64,000 bases of DNA, taken from contig JBBPSI010000041.1 of NCBI GenBank assembly GCA_038093515.1, positions 62,001-126,000 of the forward strand. The letters are read 5' to 3'. The translations under genes were made by a program, and so were the position numbers. The notes beneath the pieces were generated by a model that saw only the letters and a program-made list of their open reading frames with translations, was not told where the DNA came from and did no database searches. Positions 1-11,641 of the stretch are shown here, one piece after another (positions within the stretch are counted from its first letter, which is position 1; each line of letters opens with the position of its first letter). The stretch comes from Butyriboletus loyo. Lineage: Eukaryota; Basidiomycota; Agaricomycetes; Boletales; Boletaceae.

Positions 1-323
1 TCTTACATTTTGGACGCGCCGATGGAAGAGGTTGAGAGTCTATTGTTTACGATACTCATGGACGGCGTCCAACTCCGGCTCCAGGTTTGTTGAGCCATCT
101 GAACATGGTATCCCATTTACTGATCGAACCACGCTCACAGGATGCACTCGAGACTCTGACCTACCTCCAACACATCCAATCGCCCCGCGCGGACGAATTC
201 CGGATAGCATGCGATGACAAGTTTAAGTTGAGTAAGGTGTTCAAGAGCAGCGAGGAGCAGGCTGCATTGAGACAACAGTCCGTGGACCCGAGGGACGAGA
301 ACGAGGTGGAGACTGTGTTTTGA
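1..323 (+). CDS. 3' end of an unrecognised protein-coding gene
   Basis: This is a partial gene entering from the left edge. Frame 1 is open over 1-84, a 56-nt GT-AG intron lies at 85-140, and the final exon is 141-323 with TGA at 321-323. The join is phase 0. The last 88 residues are hydrophilic and charged and probably helical (for example MEEVESLLFTIL, then a segment rich in Glu, Asp and Arg before the C-terminus). No catalytic motif or membrane segment is visible and I do not recognise the family. An unspliced reading of the same frame stops at once, at the TGA at 91-93, which supports the intron. The gene lies 221 bp upstream of eS26 in the same direction. Confidence 0.6.
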
Positions 324-544
324 ACAGAGAGGGGACTATGGAGAAGAACACAGGAGTGTGATCGCTTGTTAGGTGACGGAATAACACACTTGTCGTTTGC
401 TAGCCTTGGATCAAACTCAGGGCAGGCAAGTTATAATTTGAGAGCGTGGGAACTGAGCCGGAGGATGCCGAGGGCGGATGTGAGGATGAAGGTCGACGAT
501 TGAGCGAGACCGACAACGCTCAAGACATACCGGAACTCTGCAAC

Positions 545-1231
545 ATGGTAAGCCCAGTCTCTGGCGTCCGTGTTTTCGTGCTGGGGATCCGTTCAAATGG
601 GGGGAAAGACGATCGGACGCGATGGGTGGCAGCATGTTTGTATGGATGGGAGTCCCCACACGCAACGTCGACGCTCCTACCCCTCACCTTTCCGTCGCTC
701 ACCCCCCGCCATTTGACAGACCAAGAAGAGAAGAAACGGCGGTCGTAACAAGAAAAACCGCGGTCACGTTGGTTTCGTCCGCTGCTCCAACTGCTCGCGG
801 TGCGTCGCCAAAGACAAGGCGATCAAGCGTTTCACCGTGCGGAACATGGTCGAGAGCGCGGCCGTGCGTGATATTAGCGAGGCGAGCGTTTATCCTGGTG
901 GGTTTTTTGCATTCATTTTTTGGTGTCGTTGGAGTGAGTTGTTGATTCGTTCCTCGCGGAACAGAATACGTCATTCCAAAGTTGTACATCAAGCTCGCGT
1001 ACTGTGTCTCGTGCGCCATTCACTCGCATGGTGAGATTGGATTGAGATCCGTCCGTGATGTGCTCTGAGCGTGTTCCATCCTCATCAGTCGTCCGTGTAC
1101 GATCACGCGAGGGCCGTCGCAACCGAGCCCCACCTCCCCGGGTCCGCTGGAAAGACGGAAAGAAGGTGAACCCGGCGGTAGCGGCGGCAGAGGACGCGAA
1201 AGCAGCCGCCGCGAGTGCAGGCAAAACATGA
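545..1231 (+). CDS. RPS26: 40S ribosomal protein eS26 (RPS26)
   Basis: Small-subunit ribosomal protein eS26, which sits at the mRNA exit channel of the 40S subunit. Exons: 545-547, 720-897, 965-1030, 1089-1231 (129 aa). The first coding exon is the ATG alone; a 172-nt intron (548-719) follows directly. Family-diagnostic stretches are [53 protein letters not shown] and the C-terminal [17 protein letters not shown]. The zinc-binding cysteines are the CSNC pair and the pair in YCVSCAIH. All introns are GT-AG and all phases close. The long first intron right after ATG is typical of fungal ribosomal-protein genes and may carry regulatory elements. Assignment is firm; only the lack of transcript support limits the boundaries. 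Confidence 0.96.
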
Positions 1232-2098
1232 AACGTTCACTCACTCACCCACTTCTTTTCCCCGTACCCATTCGGAGATAGCTAAAACGCAATGTTTCGC
1301 CTTGTAACACATGCATATGTAGTCACAATTGTGTGTTGTGCTGCTTGATCGCAATCGCCGTTGGTATTGCCTCCCCTACAGGAGGTGCACAGCCAAAAGC
1401 GAACGCTCGCGTACGAAACGGCGCAGCTGATTGTTATTTAATGGCTCGGAAGAACACAGCGCGTAAGAATGTAGCGACGGTGCAGGCGAGCGGACGACGG
1501 TAGCGTTATATGAAATTTTTTTTGACAGATGGAATGCAAGTATTTGGTCAGCTACTGGGAGGGTGCTCGCCTGGGAAAGGAATGGCATCAATGTGATGAT
1601 GTCCGCACTGTTGGCCAAACTTTAAAAAAAGAAAAGGGACCTGACGGACTTTTGGGTCGAAAAAAGGATTGCTGTATATATATCGTCAGACTGGATTTCA
1701 TTGGCGCGATAATCGAAGACGCGAGGGCGCGTGAGGCCATGATTTGTGTAATCTCCGAATGTTCTGTGCTGGAGCAAGAACTTGGCTGCGGAGTGATAAA
1801 TTGCGCGGTCGTGACGAGAGGGAGAGGGAATCTGACGTGAGAGTCGAGAGAGCGTGGCTTGATGCGTGCCGGAATGAGCGGAGCAGATTGCCGCGCCGGA
1901 CGGAAAGTCTCCGGATGCTCGAACGGGCTGGGATTCTCGCCCGTCTGCCGCGGCGGAGGAGGGCGTGGGATCATAGGGTCCTTGTGAATCGGGATGACCG
2001 AAACACAGTCGAGACTAGCTGCCGACGAAGATGGAGATTAGTCCCATCCTTCATACAAATACCTCCTCCACCCTCCGACCATCGTCCCCACCTCCCCC
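1232..2098. other. Intergenic region between eS26 and the F-box gene
   Basis: No supported gene. Open frames on both strands here lack family resemblance and consistent splice structure. The last ~60 bases before 2099 are pyrimidine-rich (C/T tracts), as is common in fungal promoters and 5' leaders. Confidence 0.5.
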
Positions 2099-3351
2099 AT
2101 GTCCTGGAATCGTCTCCCCACAGAACTCCACCTCGCCGTCCTCCTCCTCCTCCCTCAACACGCCGTACATGCCCTCTCCTCCACCTCCTCCTCCGCCCGC
2201 GCGATGTGCCTGCCCGCGATCTTCGCCAACGTAACCCTCCCCTCGACCGCGTCACTGGTCGCCTTCGCCCGCCATGTCCCGTCCCAGTACGGACAGTACG
2301 TCAGATCCCTCTCCATCTGCACCAAGCAGCACCCCCGTGCCACAGGGGCTCCCCCCCCGACCGACGCCATCCTCTCCATCCTCCGCTCATGCACCCGTCT
2401 CAACGTCCTCTCCCTCTCTCTCGCGTCCTCCCTCGACGCAGAAAGACTCGTTCCCGCCTTTTCTCGTCTCCTCCACGTGCACGCGTTCGAGATCAGCTGC
2501 TGGGGTAGAGAAGACGTCGCACCCGTGTAAGCATTCGCCTGCCGTTCGCTCCCCCACATTTCTCATCTCCCACGAACAGTTCGGAACGTCTTGTCGTAGC
2601 ACTCGCTGCTTCTCTTCCCTCCCTCGCCCATCTCACCATGTCTCGCATCACCCGCTCCGCTATACACGTCGACCCGTGTGACGTCCCATACGACGTTCCT
2701 ATCGTCACCAACGACGTTGATGTCCCCCCTCATCCCCTCTTGGGAAGCGATCTCGCCCTCCCAAGTCTCCTGCGTCTTCCCTCCCTCCGTACCCTCGAAA
2801 TCCGCGACACATGGCTAGGCTGCGACACCAAAATCGACCCCGACCAGCCTGCAACGTCTTCGTTGGAAAAGCTTGTGCTCACTGGGAGCATGTACGCTGT
2901 CGACACCCAATGCGAGGCCCAGGCATGTACGGCGTGGCTTCACGCCTGCCCATCACTGCGGTCAATAGAGCTTGGAACTGCTCTTGCCTCGCTCCCAGAA
3001 CGCACGCAACCGCCTCAACGATCAGAACTCCCTTGCGTCTCTCACGTCCATGTCAATGCCTCGCGCATCCTTGCCAACAATCTATCATCGACCTTGGACG
3101 TCTTGAAGCAATGCAGTGTCGAGTCCATCACGATTGCTTATGAACAAGAACGCCACACGGCATTCGAAGACCTTGCTCTGAAAAACACACCTGAAGACGA
3201 TTTTGCACGTGAATGTGCTCTCGACGATCTCCAAGATTGGAGCACTGCCATCGACACATTCTTGCTCGATCGCTCAAAGGAGGAGTGGAGCGCACTCTCG
3301 CGGGTGGACGTGTCTCTTGCAGAAGACATACATGCTTCATGGGATCTCTGA
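2099..3351 (+). CDS. F-box-like / leucine-rich-repeat protein
   Basis: Two exons, 2099-2526 and 2580-3351, joined across a 53-nt GTAAGC...CAG intron, give 399 aa. The N-terminus (about residues 3-45) has the F-box pattern LPTELHLAVLLLLPQ followed by a second helix. The rest contains irregular leucine-rich repeats such as LRTLEIRDTWLG, LEKLVLTGSM and CPSLRSIEL. Such proteins usually act as substrate adaptors of SCF ubiquitin ligases through Skp1 binding; basidiomycetes carry large, fast-evolving families of them. The substrate cannot be predicted. ATG 2099 is the first ATG of the frame and puts the F-box at the extreme N-terminus, as is usual. The F-box is degenerate, so a general F-box-like hypothetical is the safe name. 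Confidence 0.78.
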
Positions 3352-6122
3352 TCCATCGTAGCATCATTTTTCGTTATCTGGGTCCTTGTTGTATACCCTT
3401 TTTTCTTCGTGATCGGTCCTTGTACAAGGCTGTACTTTTGATGACACTCTGTACACTATTAGATCCATCTGTGAACGCATGCCCGAATCCCAAACAGTGA
3501 GGCATGGACCCACGATGTCAATCTCGGCGGGCGTTCCCATCAACAATGACGAACCACCTTGAGTAACATGACAAATGATGCCATGCTCATGGTGATTAAC
3601 GCTAGCAATGATTATCATACGAGAGGGTGACAGATAACACTATTCGCGTACGCCTAGCGCGGGTGTGTCGGGGGCTCGATGGTGTCTGAACGTCGCTTGA
3701 GGACGTTGAGGTAATGGACATGGACAGCCAACTTGCGGAAGCCCAGGGTTCATCAACAGTGGGAGCCTCGATGCCGGGATGCATTGGATTTCGGGGATAG
3801 TTCTGTACCGTACCAGTAGTTCGAAGAATCGACCAAGTAAGTATGTATGACATTGATGGCGACGCAAAGAGCGGGGGGTGGGTGTTGTCGCGGACCTTTT
3901 TTTTTTTTCTTCCGTCGGTCTCCGCTCCTGTGGGGCGCGCTCGCTTTCAGCCGTGCACCGACTTCAGGCTGCGTGGGGCAGTTCCGTCGGTTCGGATTCT
4001 GATTTCCCCTTCCTCCCCCCCCTTGTGTGAGATCTGTACCTCGATATTTTTGCCTGCGTCTCCTCGGACTTTGTAGACTTTTTCTCTTTTCGAACGCTCT
4101 GATCAAGTGACCACTGATACGTAGTTTGATCCGTACTATGTACTTTATGTATTTATTCGTTTATCTAATACATAGGACAGGGCTGGCCTGTACGCTTTTT
4201 CGTATCCAAGTCCACTCGAAAGCGTCCTTTTACGTTACTCGTTCGACACGAGAACAAGTCACCATGATCAAAGAAACCTACATGCTGTCTAAAAACGTGC
4301 GAGTCTTTGCGGGTGCTCGTAATTTTGTTACTATGACACGGTGGCTTGTGGGCATCAGCCACCCCCGTTGTTCCCGACCACTGCACCGTTGCTACCGACA
4401 CCGCCGTCCCTGGAGAAGGGCCAGAAGTACTACTGCTAGGCGATGGCGAGATGCAACTGGCCCAGAACACTGTCATTGTAGGATATCCATCAAGATCATC
4501 TTCGAATGCGCCGGGCTCGAACCCTTCCCTCCAACGATCTCTTGCGCCGGATTCCAGAAGCGTGTATTCTGAACCCATGACAAAGTCCTGCTTCGAGGGG
4601 GCCAAGTATGTCAGGTTTGGGGATTAGAAAGATCAAACTCGTTCTTCTCGAGCGTCGAAAGGAACACCCCATCTCTCCATACTGCAAATCCACGTCGTCG
4701 GTATATATATATACAGGAACGATACATGTGATACATGCTCGGTGGAATACAAATGACCCACTCATTCAAAACCTTTTTTCTTTCTTTTTTTGCGACGTGT
4801 GACTATGTCAAACCGTAAGTGGTCGAAGGACATTGTCACGCTGGCAGCCCACAGGATCTTCGCCTCCCTATGGATATACTTCCCATCTCGCTCTCCCCAT
4901 CCGTCGTCCCCCCGTCCCACGCTCTGCGCCTTCTCCCTCTTTTGCTGAGCGTCTGCCGTCGTCAGGTGGACTCGTCGCTCCCACAGCCTACCCGTATCGC
5001 TCTACGCCCTGCTTGGCCCGGATCCCCGGACTGATCGAACCGGAAAACCTCCCCGGACGAACTCAACAAGGACGCGCAGGTGGAGAGTTCTAGGGCTTCT
5101 CCTTCAAGTTGTCTCATAATTACAAGTACCTTGCCACGACCGCAAGAGGGGGGGCCACGAACATCCTCATGAAGGGAGAGTGTGTGTGTGCGTGACACCC
5201 ACAAAAGGACGACACTTTCGGGTTTGTAACGTAGTCATATATCTGTTTTACGGCTCAAGGTCCTAGACAAAAGTTTCCGACTTTTTTTTTTCAGAAAGGT
5301 GAGCCTGAACGATTCGTTCGTTCTAGAAGGGTGAGTGTATAAAAGCACGGCCGGGGGAAGGTTTTAAAAAAATGGTTCCAAAAACAGGCAACCCAGTTAC
5401 GGACCTGTGACGAACGAGTGTCGAGTTTCTGACCTGGGGCAGCTGGGTAACTGGGTAACTGGAAGGGAAAAAAAAGGGTTTTGGATCCCATGATCCCATA
5501 TACAGTGCCAGGTCGATGTTCGACGACGTGCATCACGCTCAGAATCACTTGGGATCTAGGGAGCGGTCGAATCATTGGCATATGGCATGTCCAAGAGCAC
5601 ATTTCCATCTCCGTCTCCGTCTCCATCTCCAACAGCCAGCCTGAACATTCTCGTTGTCAACCTGTTGTATTTTCTACGTGCCTATGAGTGGCTTTTAACG
5701 AAAACTATCCTTGTGGCGGTTCTTTGCTCGAACTTCAGGTTACCCCGCAGCAACAACGAACCCCAAATCTAATCTAATCCATTCCAATCCCCAGTGAGCC
5801 AAGGAACACGTGCTCCGTCCAACGTCAACGTTCAGGAGACCTGTCTACGATACAAGCATAACATATGGTCGTTTGTTGCATATTACAAGGGAGTGCAGGA
5901 GCATGATGCGGGATCTCGGAAAAGCGAACGGAGTAATAAAAAAACCGATATGATGTGCAAAATGGAAGCAAGGGAAATAACCTTTTTGACGTCAAGTATG
6001 GCACCAAGAAACCTCTGAAGGCAGTCAATGCCAACCATGGGAAAGTAGAAATGGGGTCGTGATCTGTCGTGAAGTTTGTGTTGCAACAAGTACTTGTACT
6101 CGGAAAGGGACCGGGATTTGAC
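3352..6122. other. Gene-poor interval
   Basis: 2.8 kb between the 3' ends of the convergent F-box and RING/RRM genes. It contains homopolymer T tracts (for example near 3897-3909 and 5282-5291), a TATATATATA stretch near 4701-4710, and short open frames. None could be supported as a gene apart from the weak candidate at 4165-4605. Confidence 0.5.
4165..4605 (-). CDS. Possible hypothetical protein (weak)
   Basis: An uninterrupted 146-codon frame starting MAPSKQDFVMGSEYTLLESG. It has a Ser/Pro-rich centre and no recognisable motif. An overlapping plus-strand frame of 93 codons (4346-4627) competes for the same DNA. In this locus genuine genes are heavily intron-interrupted and recognisable, so an intronless orphan is suspect. 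Listed only because its length is above the local background; it could be chance. Confidence 0.15.
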   Translation of the reverse strand: MAPSKQDFVMGSEYTLLESGARDRWREGFEPGAFEDDLDGYPTMTVFWASCISPSPSSSTSGPSPGTAVSVATVQWSGTTGVADAHKPPCHSNKITSTRKDSHVFRQHVGFFDHGDLFSCRTSNVKGRFRVDLDTKKRTGQPCPMY

Positions 6123-8852
6123 TCAACGAGAACCGTTTAGTCGCTGAGCAAGTGCATGTACAACGGTTTCAGGGAGTCCGAATTCTTGGGCGAGCGCGCT
6201 GTATGGCGACCCAGCAGAAGTGAGGTCCCACATGGCTGGCATGAGATGGGGTTGGGCGTGGGGCGTAGCGTAGTTGTGTTGCGTAGAAAAGACAGAAGTA
6301 TAGGCCTCGTGGATTGTTGTCAACGTTGCAATTTGTTCCTCTGTGAATACTTTGAAGCACAAAGTCAAATTGAATGCATGGGTGAAGCATCGCTTGAACT
6401 CACCCTTGCAATTAACAGCAGCTTCCAAGAGCTCGTTAAGCAGCTCGGGTTCACGAGGAATATATTGCCGGTAATGTGCCCCAAGGATATCAAGCGCAGC
6501 TAGAACCAAAAAAATCAGCCACAGTATCGGCCAGCGAGGAGCAGGCGTTTACTATGCGTAATATCTGTAAAGTTTGGTTAGTCAACAAAAACTGCGAGGA
6601 TGGCGAGGAATTCACTAACAGAACAATGAATCACTAATCTTAACTTCCCAAAAGACCCTGCTGTCGACATCCACTGGGAACTTCGACAAGATGCTAATAA
6701 GTAAATGGAAAGGAAGGGATGCCACCTTCAAGAAATGTGACTGGAGAAAGAACCTTATCAATGAACAACGATAAGCGAAAGGAACCCAACTTACATCAGG
6801 ACGTTGAATGAGATTCAATAACGAATCAAGCTCCGCTTTTGACATCAGACATGGTAGCTCATCTCGCAGTCCAGAGATGGAGGGTCGGAAACCATTCCAA
6901 TCGCCTCTCCATGATGGGAATAACTGGGAAGAATTGAGCTTCCCATCATTCCCTACCAAAGTAGACATACCGCATGCATAAGCTCACTTTGGCTACTGAG
7001 GGTGACAGTGACCCCGCGTGCCCGTTTCCCTTTACCAAGCACCGAGTTTTGAACCGAGCGGAGAGCTGCTCTGGCGATCTCCTCTGTAGCAAGTTCAACG
7101 TAGGCATGACTGCAGGTCTTCCCCCGATGATCCAAAAGTATGTGAACACGGACAATAGGGTGTCTCAGCCAGTCAGCGACAACAGAAGGGGTAATATCCT
7201 AGTGCCAAATTGTCAGATCTGGGAAAAGTCATGCTTCGAATGAACCCACCCAGGGAACATTATCGATGCGGAGAACAACGTTTTCTGCTCTTTGCGCTTG
7301 AGGGGCAATGGCAAACGTAGACGAGTGGCGCATTTGCGAATTGTAAAGAGCCATGGTACTCATCAAAGATGGTAGAGGATTGGGATCAAATGTACTCGGC
7401 AGAAGTGCAGGTTCACCTCGAACCGATCGTTGTTGTAGCGGCGAAGATGCCATATCTGAAACCGCAGGGAAACGTCTCTGACTGATAGTGGATGCAGAAG
7501 TGTCGTCGTCCGAGGCAGTTTGCAATTCGAAATCATTGACGAACGTCTTGCAGACCGCACAATGAATATCTTTCTCACCCACGATGTTGAGAGCACTCGT
7601 CATGCAAGCGGAGCAGAGCAGATGTTTGCAAGGCACGAGAGCTGCCATCCGATCGCCTGTGTAACCACAGACAGAGCAGGTCGTGTGTGGCGACGTGGCA
7701 GATGAGACGTTGAACATGTCAGAATACGCGCCGTGAAGAAGCTGCGGGACGGATTCTGCAATCGTCGACAGTCCAGAGCCGTTGAAGGGGTCTTGTAGGA
7801 CCAACGTTTGAGCTGCGGAGGAAAATGACTGTGGGTACGGTTCAAAAGCGTTCTCATCGATATCAAAGAGCTCAGTGGATATCTGGAATTGGTACACGAC
7901 ACATGAGTCATAGCAAAATTAACAGGATATGCGGCGAGGTAAAGCACAGACCTGTCCAAAAGAAGGGCGGCGGCGCGTGTGTGCGGGATCCGTCATGCTT
8001 CCTTTAAATTTCAATTGGCTAGAGTTTGTAGGTTTAGGTGGCGGTGTATTCAAGATCCCGAGAGTCCGCCTTGCCGAGGTCCTGTGTGCATAGGGAGCAG
8101 TCGACGGGCACATCGGCTGAATGCTCGACTGTGTACGAGATCGGCGGTGATTCGGAAGGCAAAGGGGAGAAAGCAAAGCTGTACAGGAGACCGTCAGAGA
8201 TGGCTCAAATTGGGAGGCTCTTGGCAATGACTTACATTCTTCATCTACAAACGGCGTTGAACTCGCATCGGAAGGAGTAAGGTCGCTAGCTGGGGATGTG
8301 TGTATATGCGTTTAAAAGTGGAAACATATTACCGTCAAAGCAATGCAGTGGCACGAAATGATCGGAATTAACAGGTGGGGAGGAAATAGAATGGTGTGAG
8401 CGATCGAACTACTTAAGGGAACGCATATACGCACCCTCATCATCACCAAAACTCGAGTCCTCGGCAGTAGCTACCTTTATACCATTTTGGTTGGCGCGGG
8501 AGCGCCAGTTCGCAGCAATATCCGCCAAACTCTTGTCGGCTAACTGAACGGTGGCCTCGTTTTCAGTAGAATGGGTGATAGGAAATCGCTTGAAGTTCAA
8601 TGCAGAATCCGGTGTATTTATTGTTGAGCCCGAATTTGTTGAAAAAGAACGGAGACTGAGAGGCGTATAAGGTGTGGAAGTGGTACTCGCTGGAGTGACC
8701 GGTGACCGATAGAGGGTCTTTTGAGAGCGAATTATGCGTTGCGGAGTGACCGGAAGCCCCAATGGACGCTCCATTCTGTTAATACGAGCGGCAGCAGGAG
8801 AGGTTGGTGCGGATGCAGGAACTAGAGGGAAGGAAACAGAGTGCTTATGCAT
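6123..8852 (-). CDS. RING-finger plus RRM protein
   Basis: Nine exons (transcription order): 8852-8435, 8289-8236, 8178-7952, 7882-7250, 7198-6971, 6923-6795, 6740-6620, 6564-6553, 6499-6123; all introns are GT-AG and phases close to 732 aa. Residues ~1-230 are Ser/Pro/Thr-rich and low complexity. A RING-type zinc finger lies at ~302-345 (CSVCGYTGDRMAALVPCKH, LLCSAC, CAVC). An RNA-recognition motif follows at ~435-515 (VVLRIDNVPW, HAYVELATEEIA). The rest is helical and conserved-looking. The combination suggests an RNA-binding E3 ligase or a post-transcriptional regulator, by inference only. Exon 8 is only 12 nt; without it the frame breaks. ATG 8852 follows a probable 5'UTR intron (8932-8868). 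Confidence 0.82.
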
Positions 8853-8867
8853 GACGACCGGCAGCAC

Positions 8868-8932
8868 CTGCGATATACGCAAATGTATGAACAAAAGAGG
8901 ACATGACAAGTGCGATGAGACACTAAAGTTAC
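8868..8932 (-). other. Probable 5'UTR intron of the RING/RRM gene
   Basis: A 65-nt GTAACT...CGCAG segment ends 15 nt upstream of the chosen ATG at 8852. Removing it leaves a short leader. The upstream frame is open for about 130 codons but does not resemble a protein start, so this is best read as an untranslated-leader intron. Confidence 0.45.
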
Positions 8933-11641
8933 CTTGAACTGAGCGAATATTGAGCAGCAACAAGCAGATGGCGATATGAGGGAGATAGAAAGCGAGGCAA
9001 GGACTGTCGGGGTGGCTCCAGGAAAAGAAATAACCCTTGTATAGAGTACGGATCGGTAGGTCTACAATTGTTCGGTATCTTCTCGGCGGCGTTTTCTTGA
9101 GGAACGGGGGTGGATGGCTTGAGACAGGCCACCGAAATGACACTAAACGTGAAACGCAACAAGCTCTGGAATAGAAATACCATCGTGGGAAGTTTCTTAA
9201 AGAGCGCGTCGCGTAACAGTCACGTGCAGGCAAAGCACTCACGAATCAATCATGAATCGAGATTCGAGCACTCTACGGTTGGGACCATCAAAAATTCACG
9301 CATCATGATAAATATTCATTATCAGTGGGAAGAAAAGAGACCCACAAGCCTCCAACTTTTCTCCCTAGTTTATACGTATTATTACCGATCAATTATATTG
9401 TAGTGGCATGCAGTCATCAAATCGCTATGCCGATCGAGTACGCTGATCAGTCGATAACAATTAATCGGTTGCGTTCCAACAAGAACGAGTCCCTTCCACT
9501 TATACTCGACACTCCGCCCTTATTCTAAGAGTGTTTCATGTCTCTGCAACTTGCCGTGTTTAAAGCGGCCACGTCTTGTTGCCTATTCAAGGTGGGCGAA
9601 TAGGGTAAATGTCAGGACCGCTAGAATCCGCAGTGCACACACAGCTCGAGCGTGTTGGAGGCTAGGATAGAGACCAAAGCCATGCAATGCATGCGAGACT
9701 CAAAATAGCATAGAGAAGCTCAACGTTAAAAGGAGAAAGGAGTCGAGAGTCGAGAGTCGAGATTTATAATAATCCCAAAGAACTACTACGAAGTGTATGG
9801 ACATTAGGGTCTGAACTTGTGACAGTAAATGTGCGTGACGCACCCTCCGTTCTTCGGTTCTCAACCCCGGCTGCTATCTGAGATTTGAGCTTCGGTGATT
9901 ACTTCACACACCTTATCGACATGTAGTATCTTCGTTTCCTCATTGCAAGTAGCCCTCACGGCCATTTGGAACAACTCGTGGGAGCAGTAAAGACTGCGAA
10001 TGAATGCCCCAAATTCTCGTCTTTATTGAGGTGTGTGTCGGTTGACGATCTTAGACAAGGAACTCGAAAGGTGATCGGCCGAGGGAGATTAGTCGGAGAG
10101 CATGTCAGTGTTCCAAGTTGGTCAGACGTTCCAAAATGTGTACGATTTTTGAATAGATTGCACTGAAACCTGTTCGAAGGACAAATACGTAGTCCGTCAT
10201 TAGAGTAGAACCCGGGATGGGTGGAGTGTAGCTGTGATCAAGGGCAAGAATGTTGAAACATGGTCTTTCCCACCCTGCTCTTTGAAAGGGCAGGGTCTGA
10301 AAAGATCATAGATACGAGGTGATCCTCTGGTGTGGGGGAAGGGGTTTATGGGGCGACCAGAAATGTTCCATTCCATTGGATTCTTCTGAAGAAGTTACTC
10401 ACTTGGAAATGCTGGGTCGGTAGTTGCTTGGGACCATCCGCATTGATTATAACACGGGAGATACCTTGTAATTATGATTAATTTTTGTATTGAGAGCGGG
10501 CCGCGACAGGTTGCGACACGGTCGATGGGATTCAGCTCAGTTGAGAGATGATTGGACTCCTGAACTTACGTAACGAAGCTTTAAGTTTTGCTCGTTGAAC
10601 CGTTCCGAACCTCCGACCCAACAGGACGCAAGCATCTGTCGTTCCTCACTTACTCCCTCAAGTCAGACCGAGTGCAATATACCATGCGGGTTGGTTGAAG
10701 CCGACTATCCTCATTCACCTTCTACAATGCTATATCAATATCATTGCGAGTAAGTTCGTGCTTTCATGGGCCCCTAGCCCTTCCGTTTTCCCATCTTAGT
10801 GTTAGCCATGCATAGAGGTAGAGCTTTGTAGCTTCCCGAGGGTCGAAAACGGTGTGCTGATTCATGATGTGTGTTGACTGTCTACGAGCAGAAAGGCGCA
10901 AGGATTTTAAAGTAACCTTCAAGTTGTGCTGGGTAGTCGTAGTCAATGCTCAACGAACGAACTCTAATGAAGTGTCGGAAGCACTTCAGCTGGGTGGCAC
11001 GGTCACAAGATGTTCATTGACAACTCTACTCCAACTCCATCCCACATTTCACAGATTAGGATCTGAATTGGCGAGGGTCAAACCCCTCCATATGCCCAGA
11101 ACGAGAGTTACTTCATCTCGCTCTCTCCTTTTCATGTTCAGAGCGGCCTGCCGCAGATTGTACCCATTATCGATTCCGGGAGAGGAGATTCGCTAACAGT
11201 TTCTGGATACATTGTGCACTTTGCTTTGTACGCACGCGTCTGCCTCACGTTCGTACCGAATAGGCACATGAGGAGGCATGTCAACTGCGCTCTGCTGAAG
11301 AACAACGAGAACGACTTCACGAGACTCTCGGTTCAACACGCACCCTTCATTCTAAGGTAAATACCACGACATTTAAATCGCCGCTGAGCCCTGGCTGTAC
11401 CCATCAAGGACAACCACTCACAGGTCCGAGTTTTCGAATAGATCGCATGTTTCCATGCTAGTGGCTTTCTCACTCGTGTCCATTGCCCCGACGTCCTTGA
11501 ACGACGTTCAAATACAACAAGCCACATCACACGCGGAGGAACCTCCGCTACGTACCCCCGACGCGCTCGATGTATGATGCGTTCGCAAATGATGTTCTCT
11601 CCCCTCTCGTGTATGATGGCCGTTAAATTGCCAAGGCTCTT
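8933..11641. other. Gene-poor interval (promoter of the RING/RRM gene, then desert)
   Basis: The first few hundred bases upstream of 8852 are the leader and promoter of the RING/RRM gene. From about 9.5 to 11.6 kb I find no gene on either strand. A short stretch near 11271-11355 reads like a charged coiled-coil fragment but has no consistent exon structure, so it may be a relic. A repeated GAGTCGAGA motif occurs near 9743-9761. Confidence 0.45.

Noticed and set aside
1588..1974. A 128-codon minus-strand frame downstream of eS26
   Set aside because: Pro/Ser-rich composition only, no homology that I recognise, and no splice pattern typical of this locus.
9320..9760. Possible AT-rich origin or transposon terminus
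   Set aside because: Only general AT-richness and a short GAGTCGAGA repeat are present; no inverted termini or target duplication.
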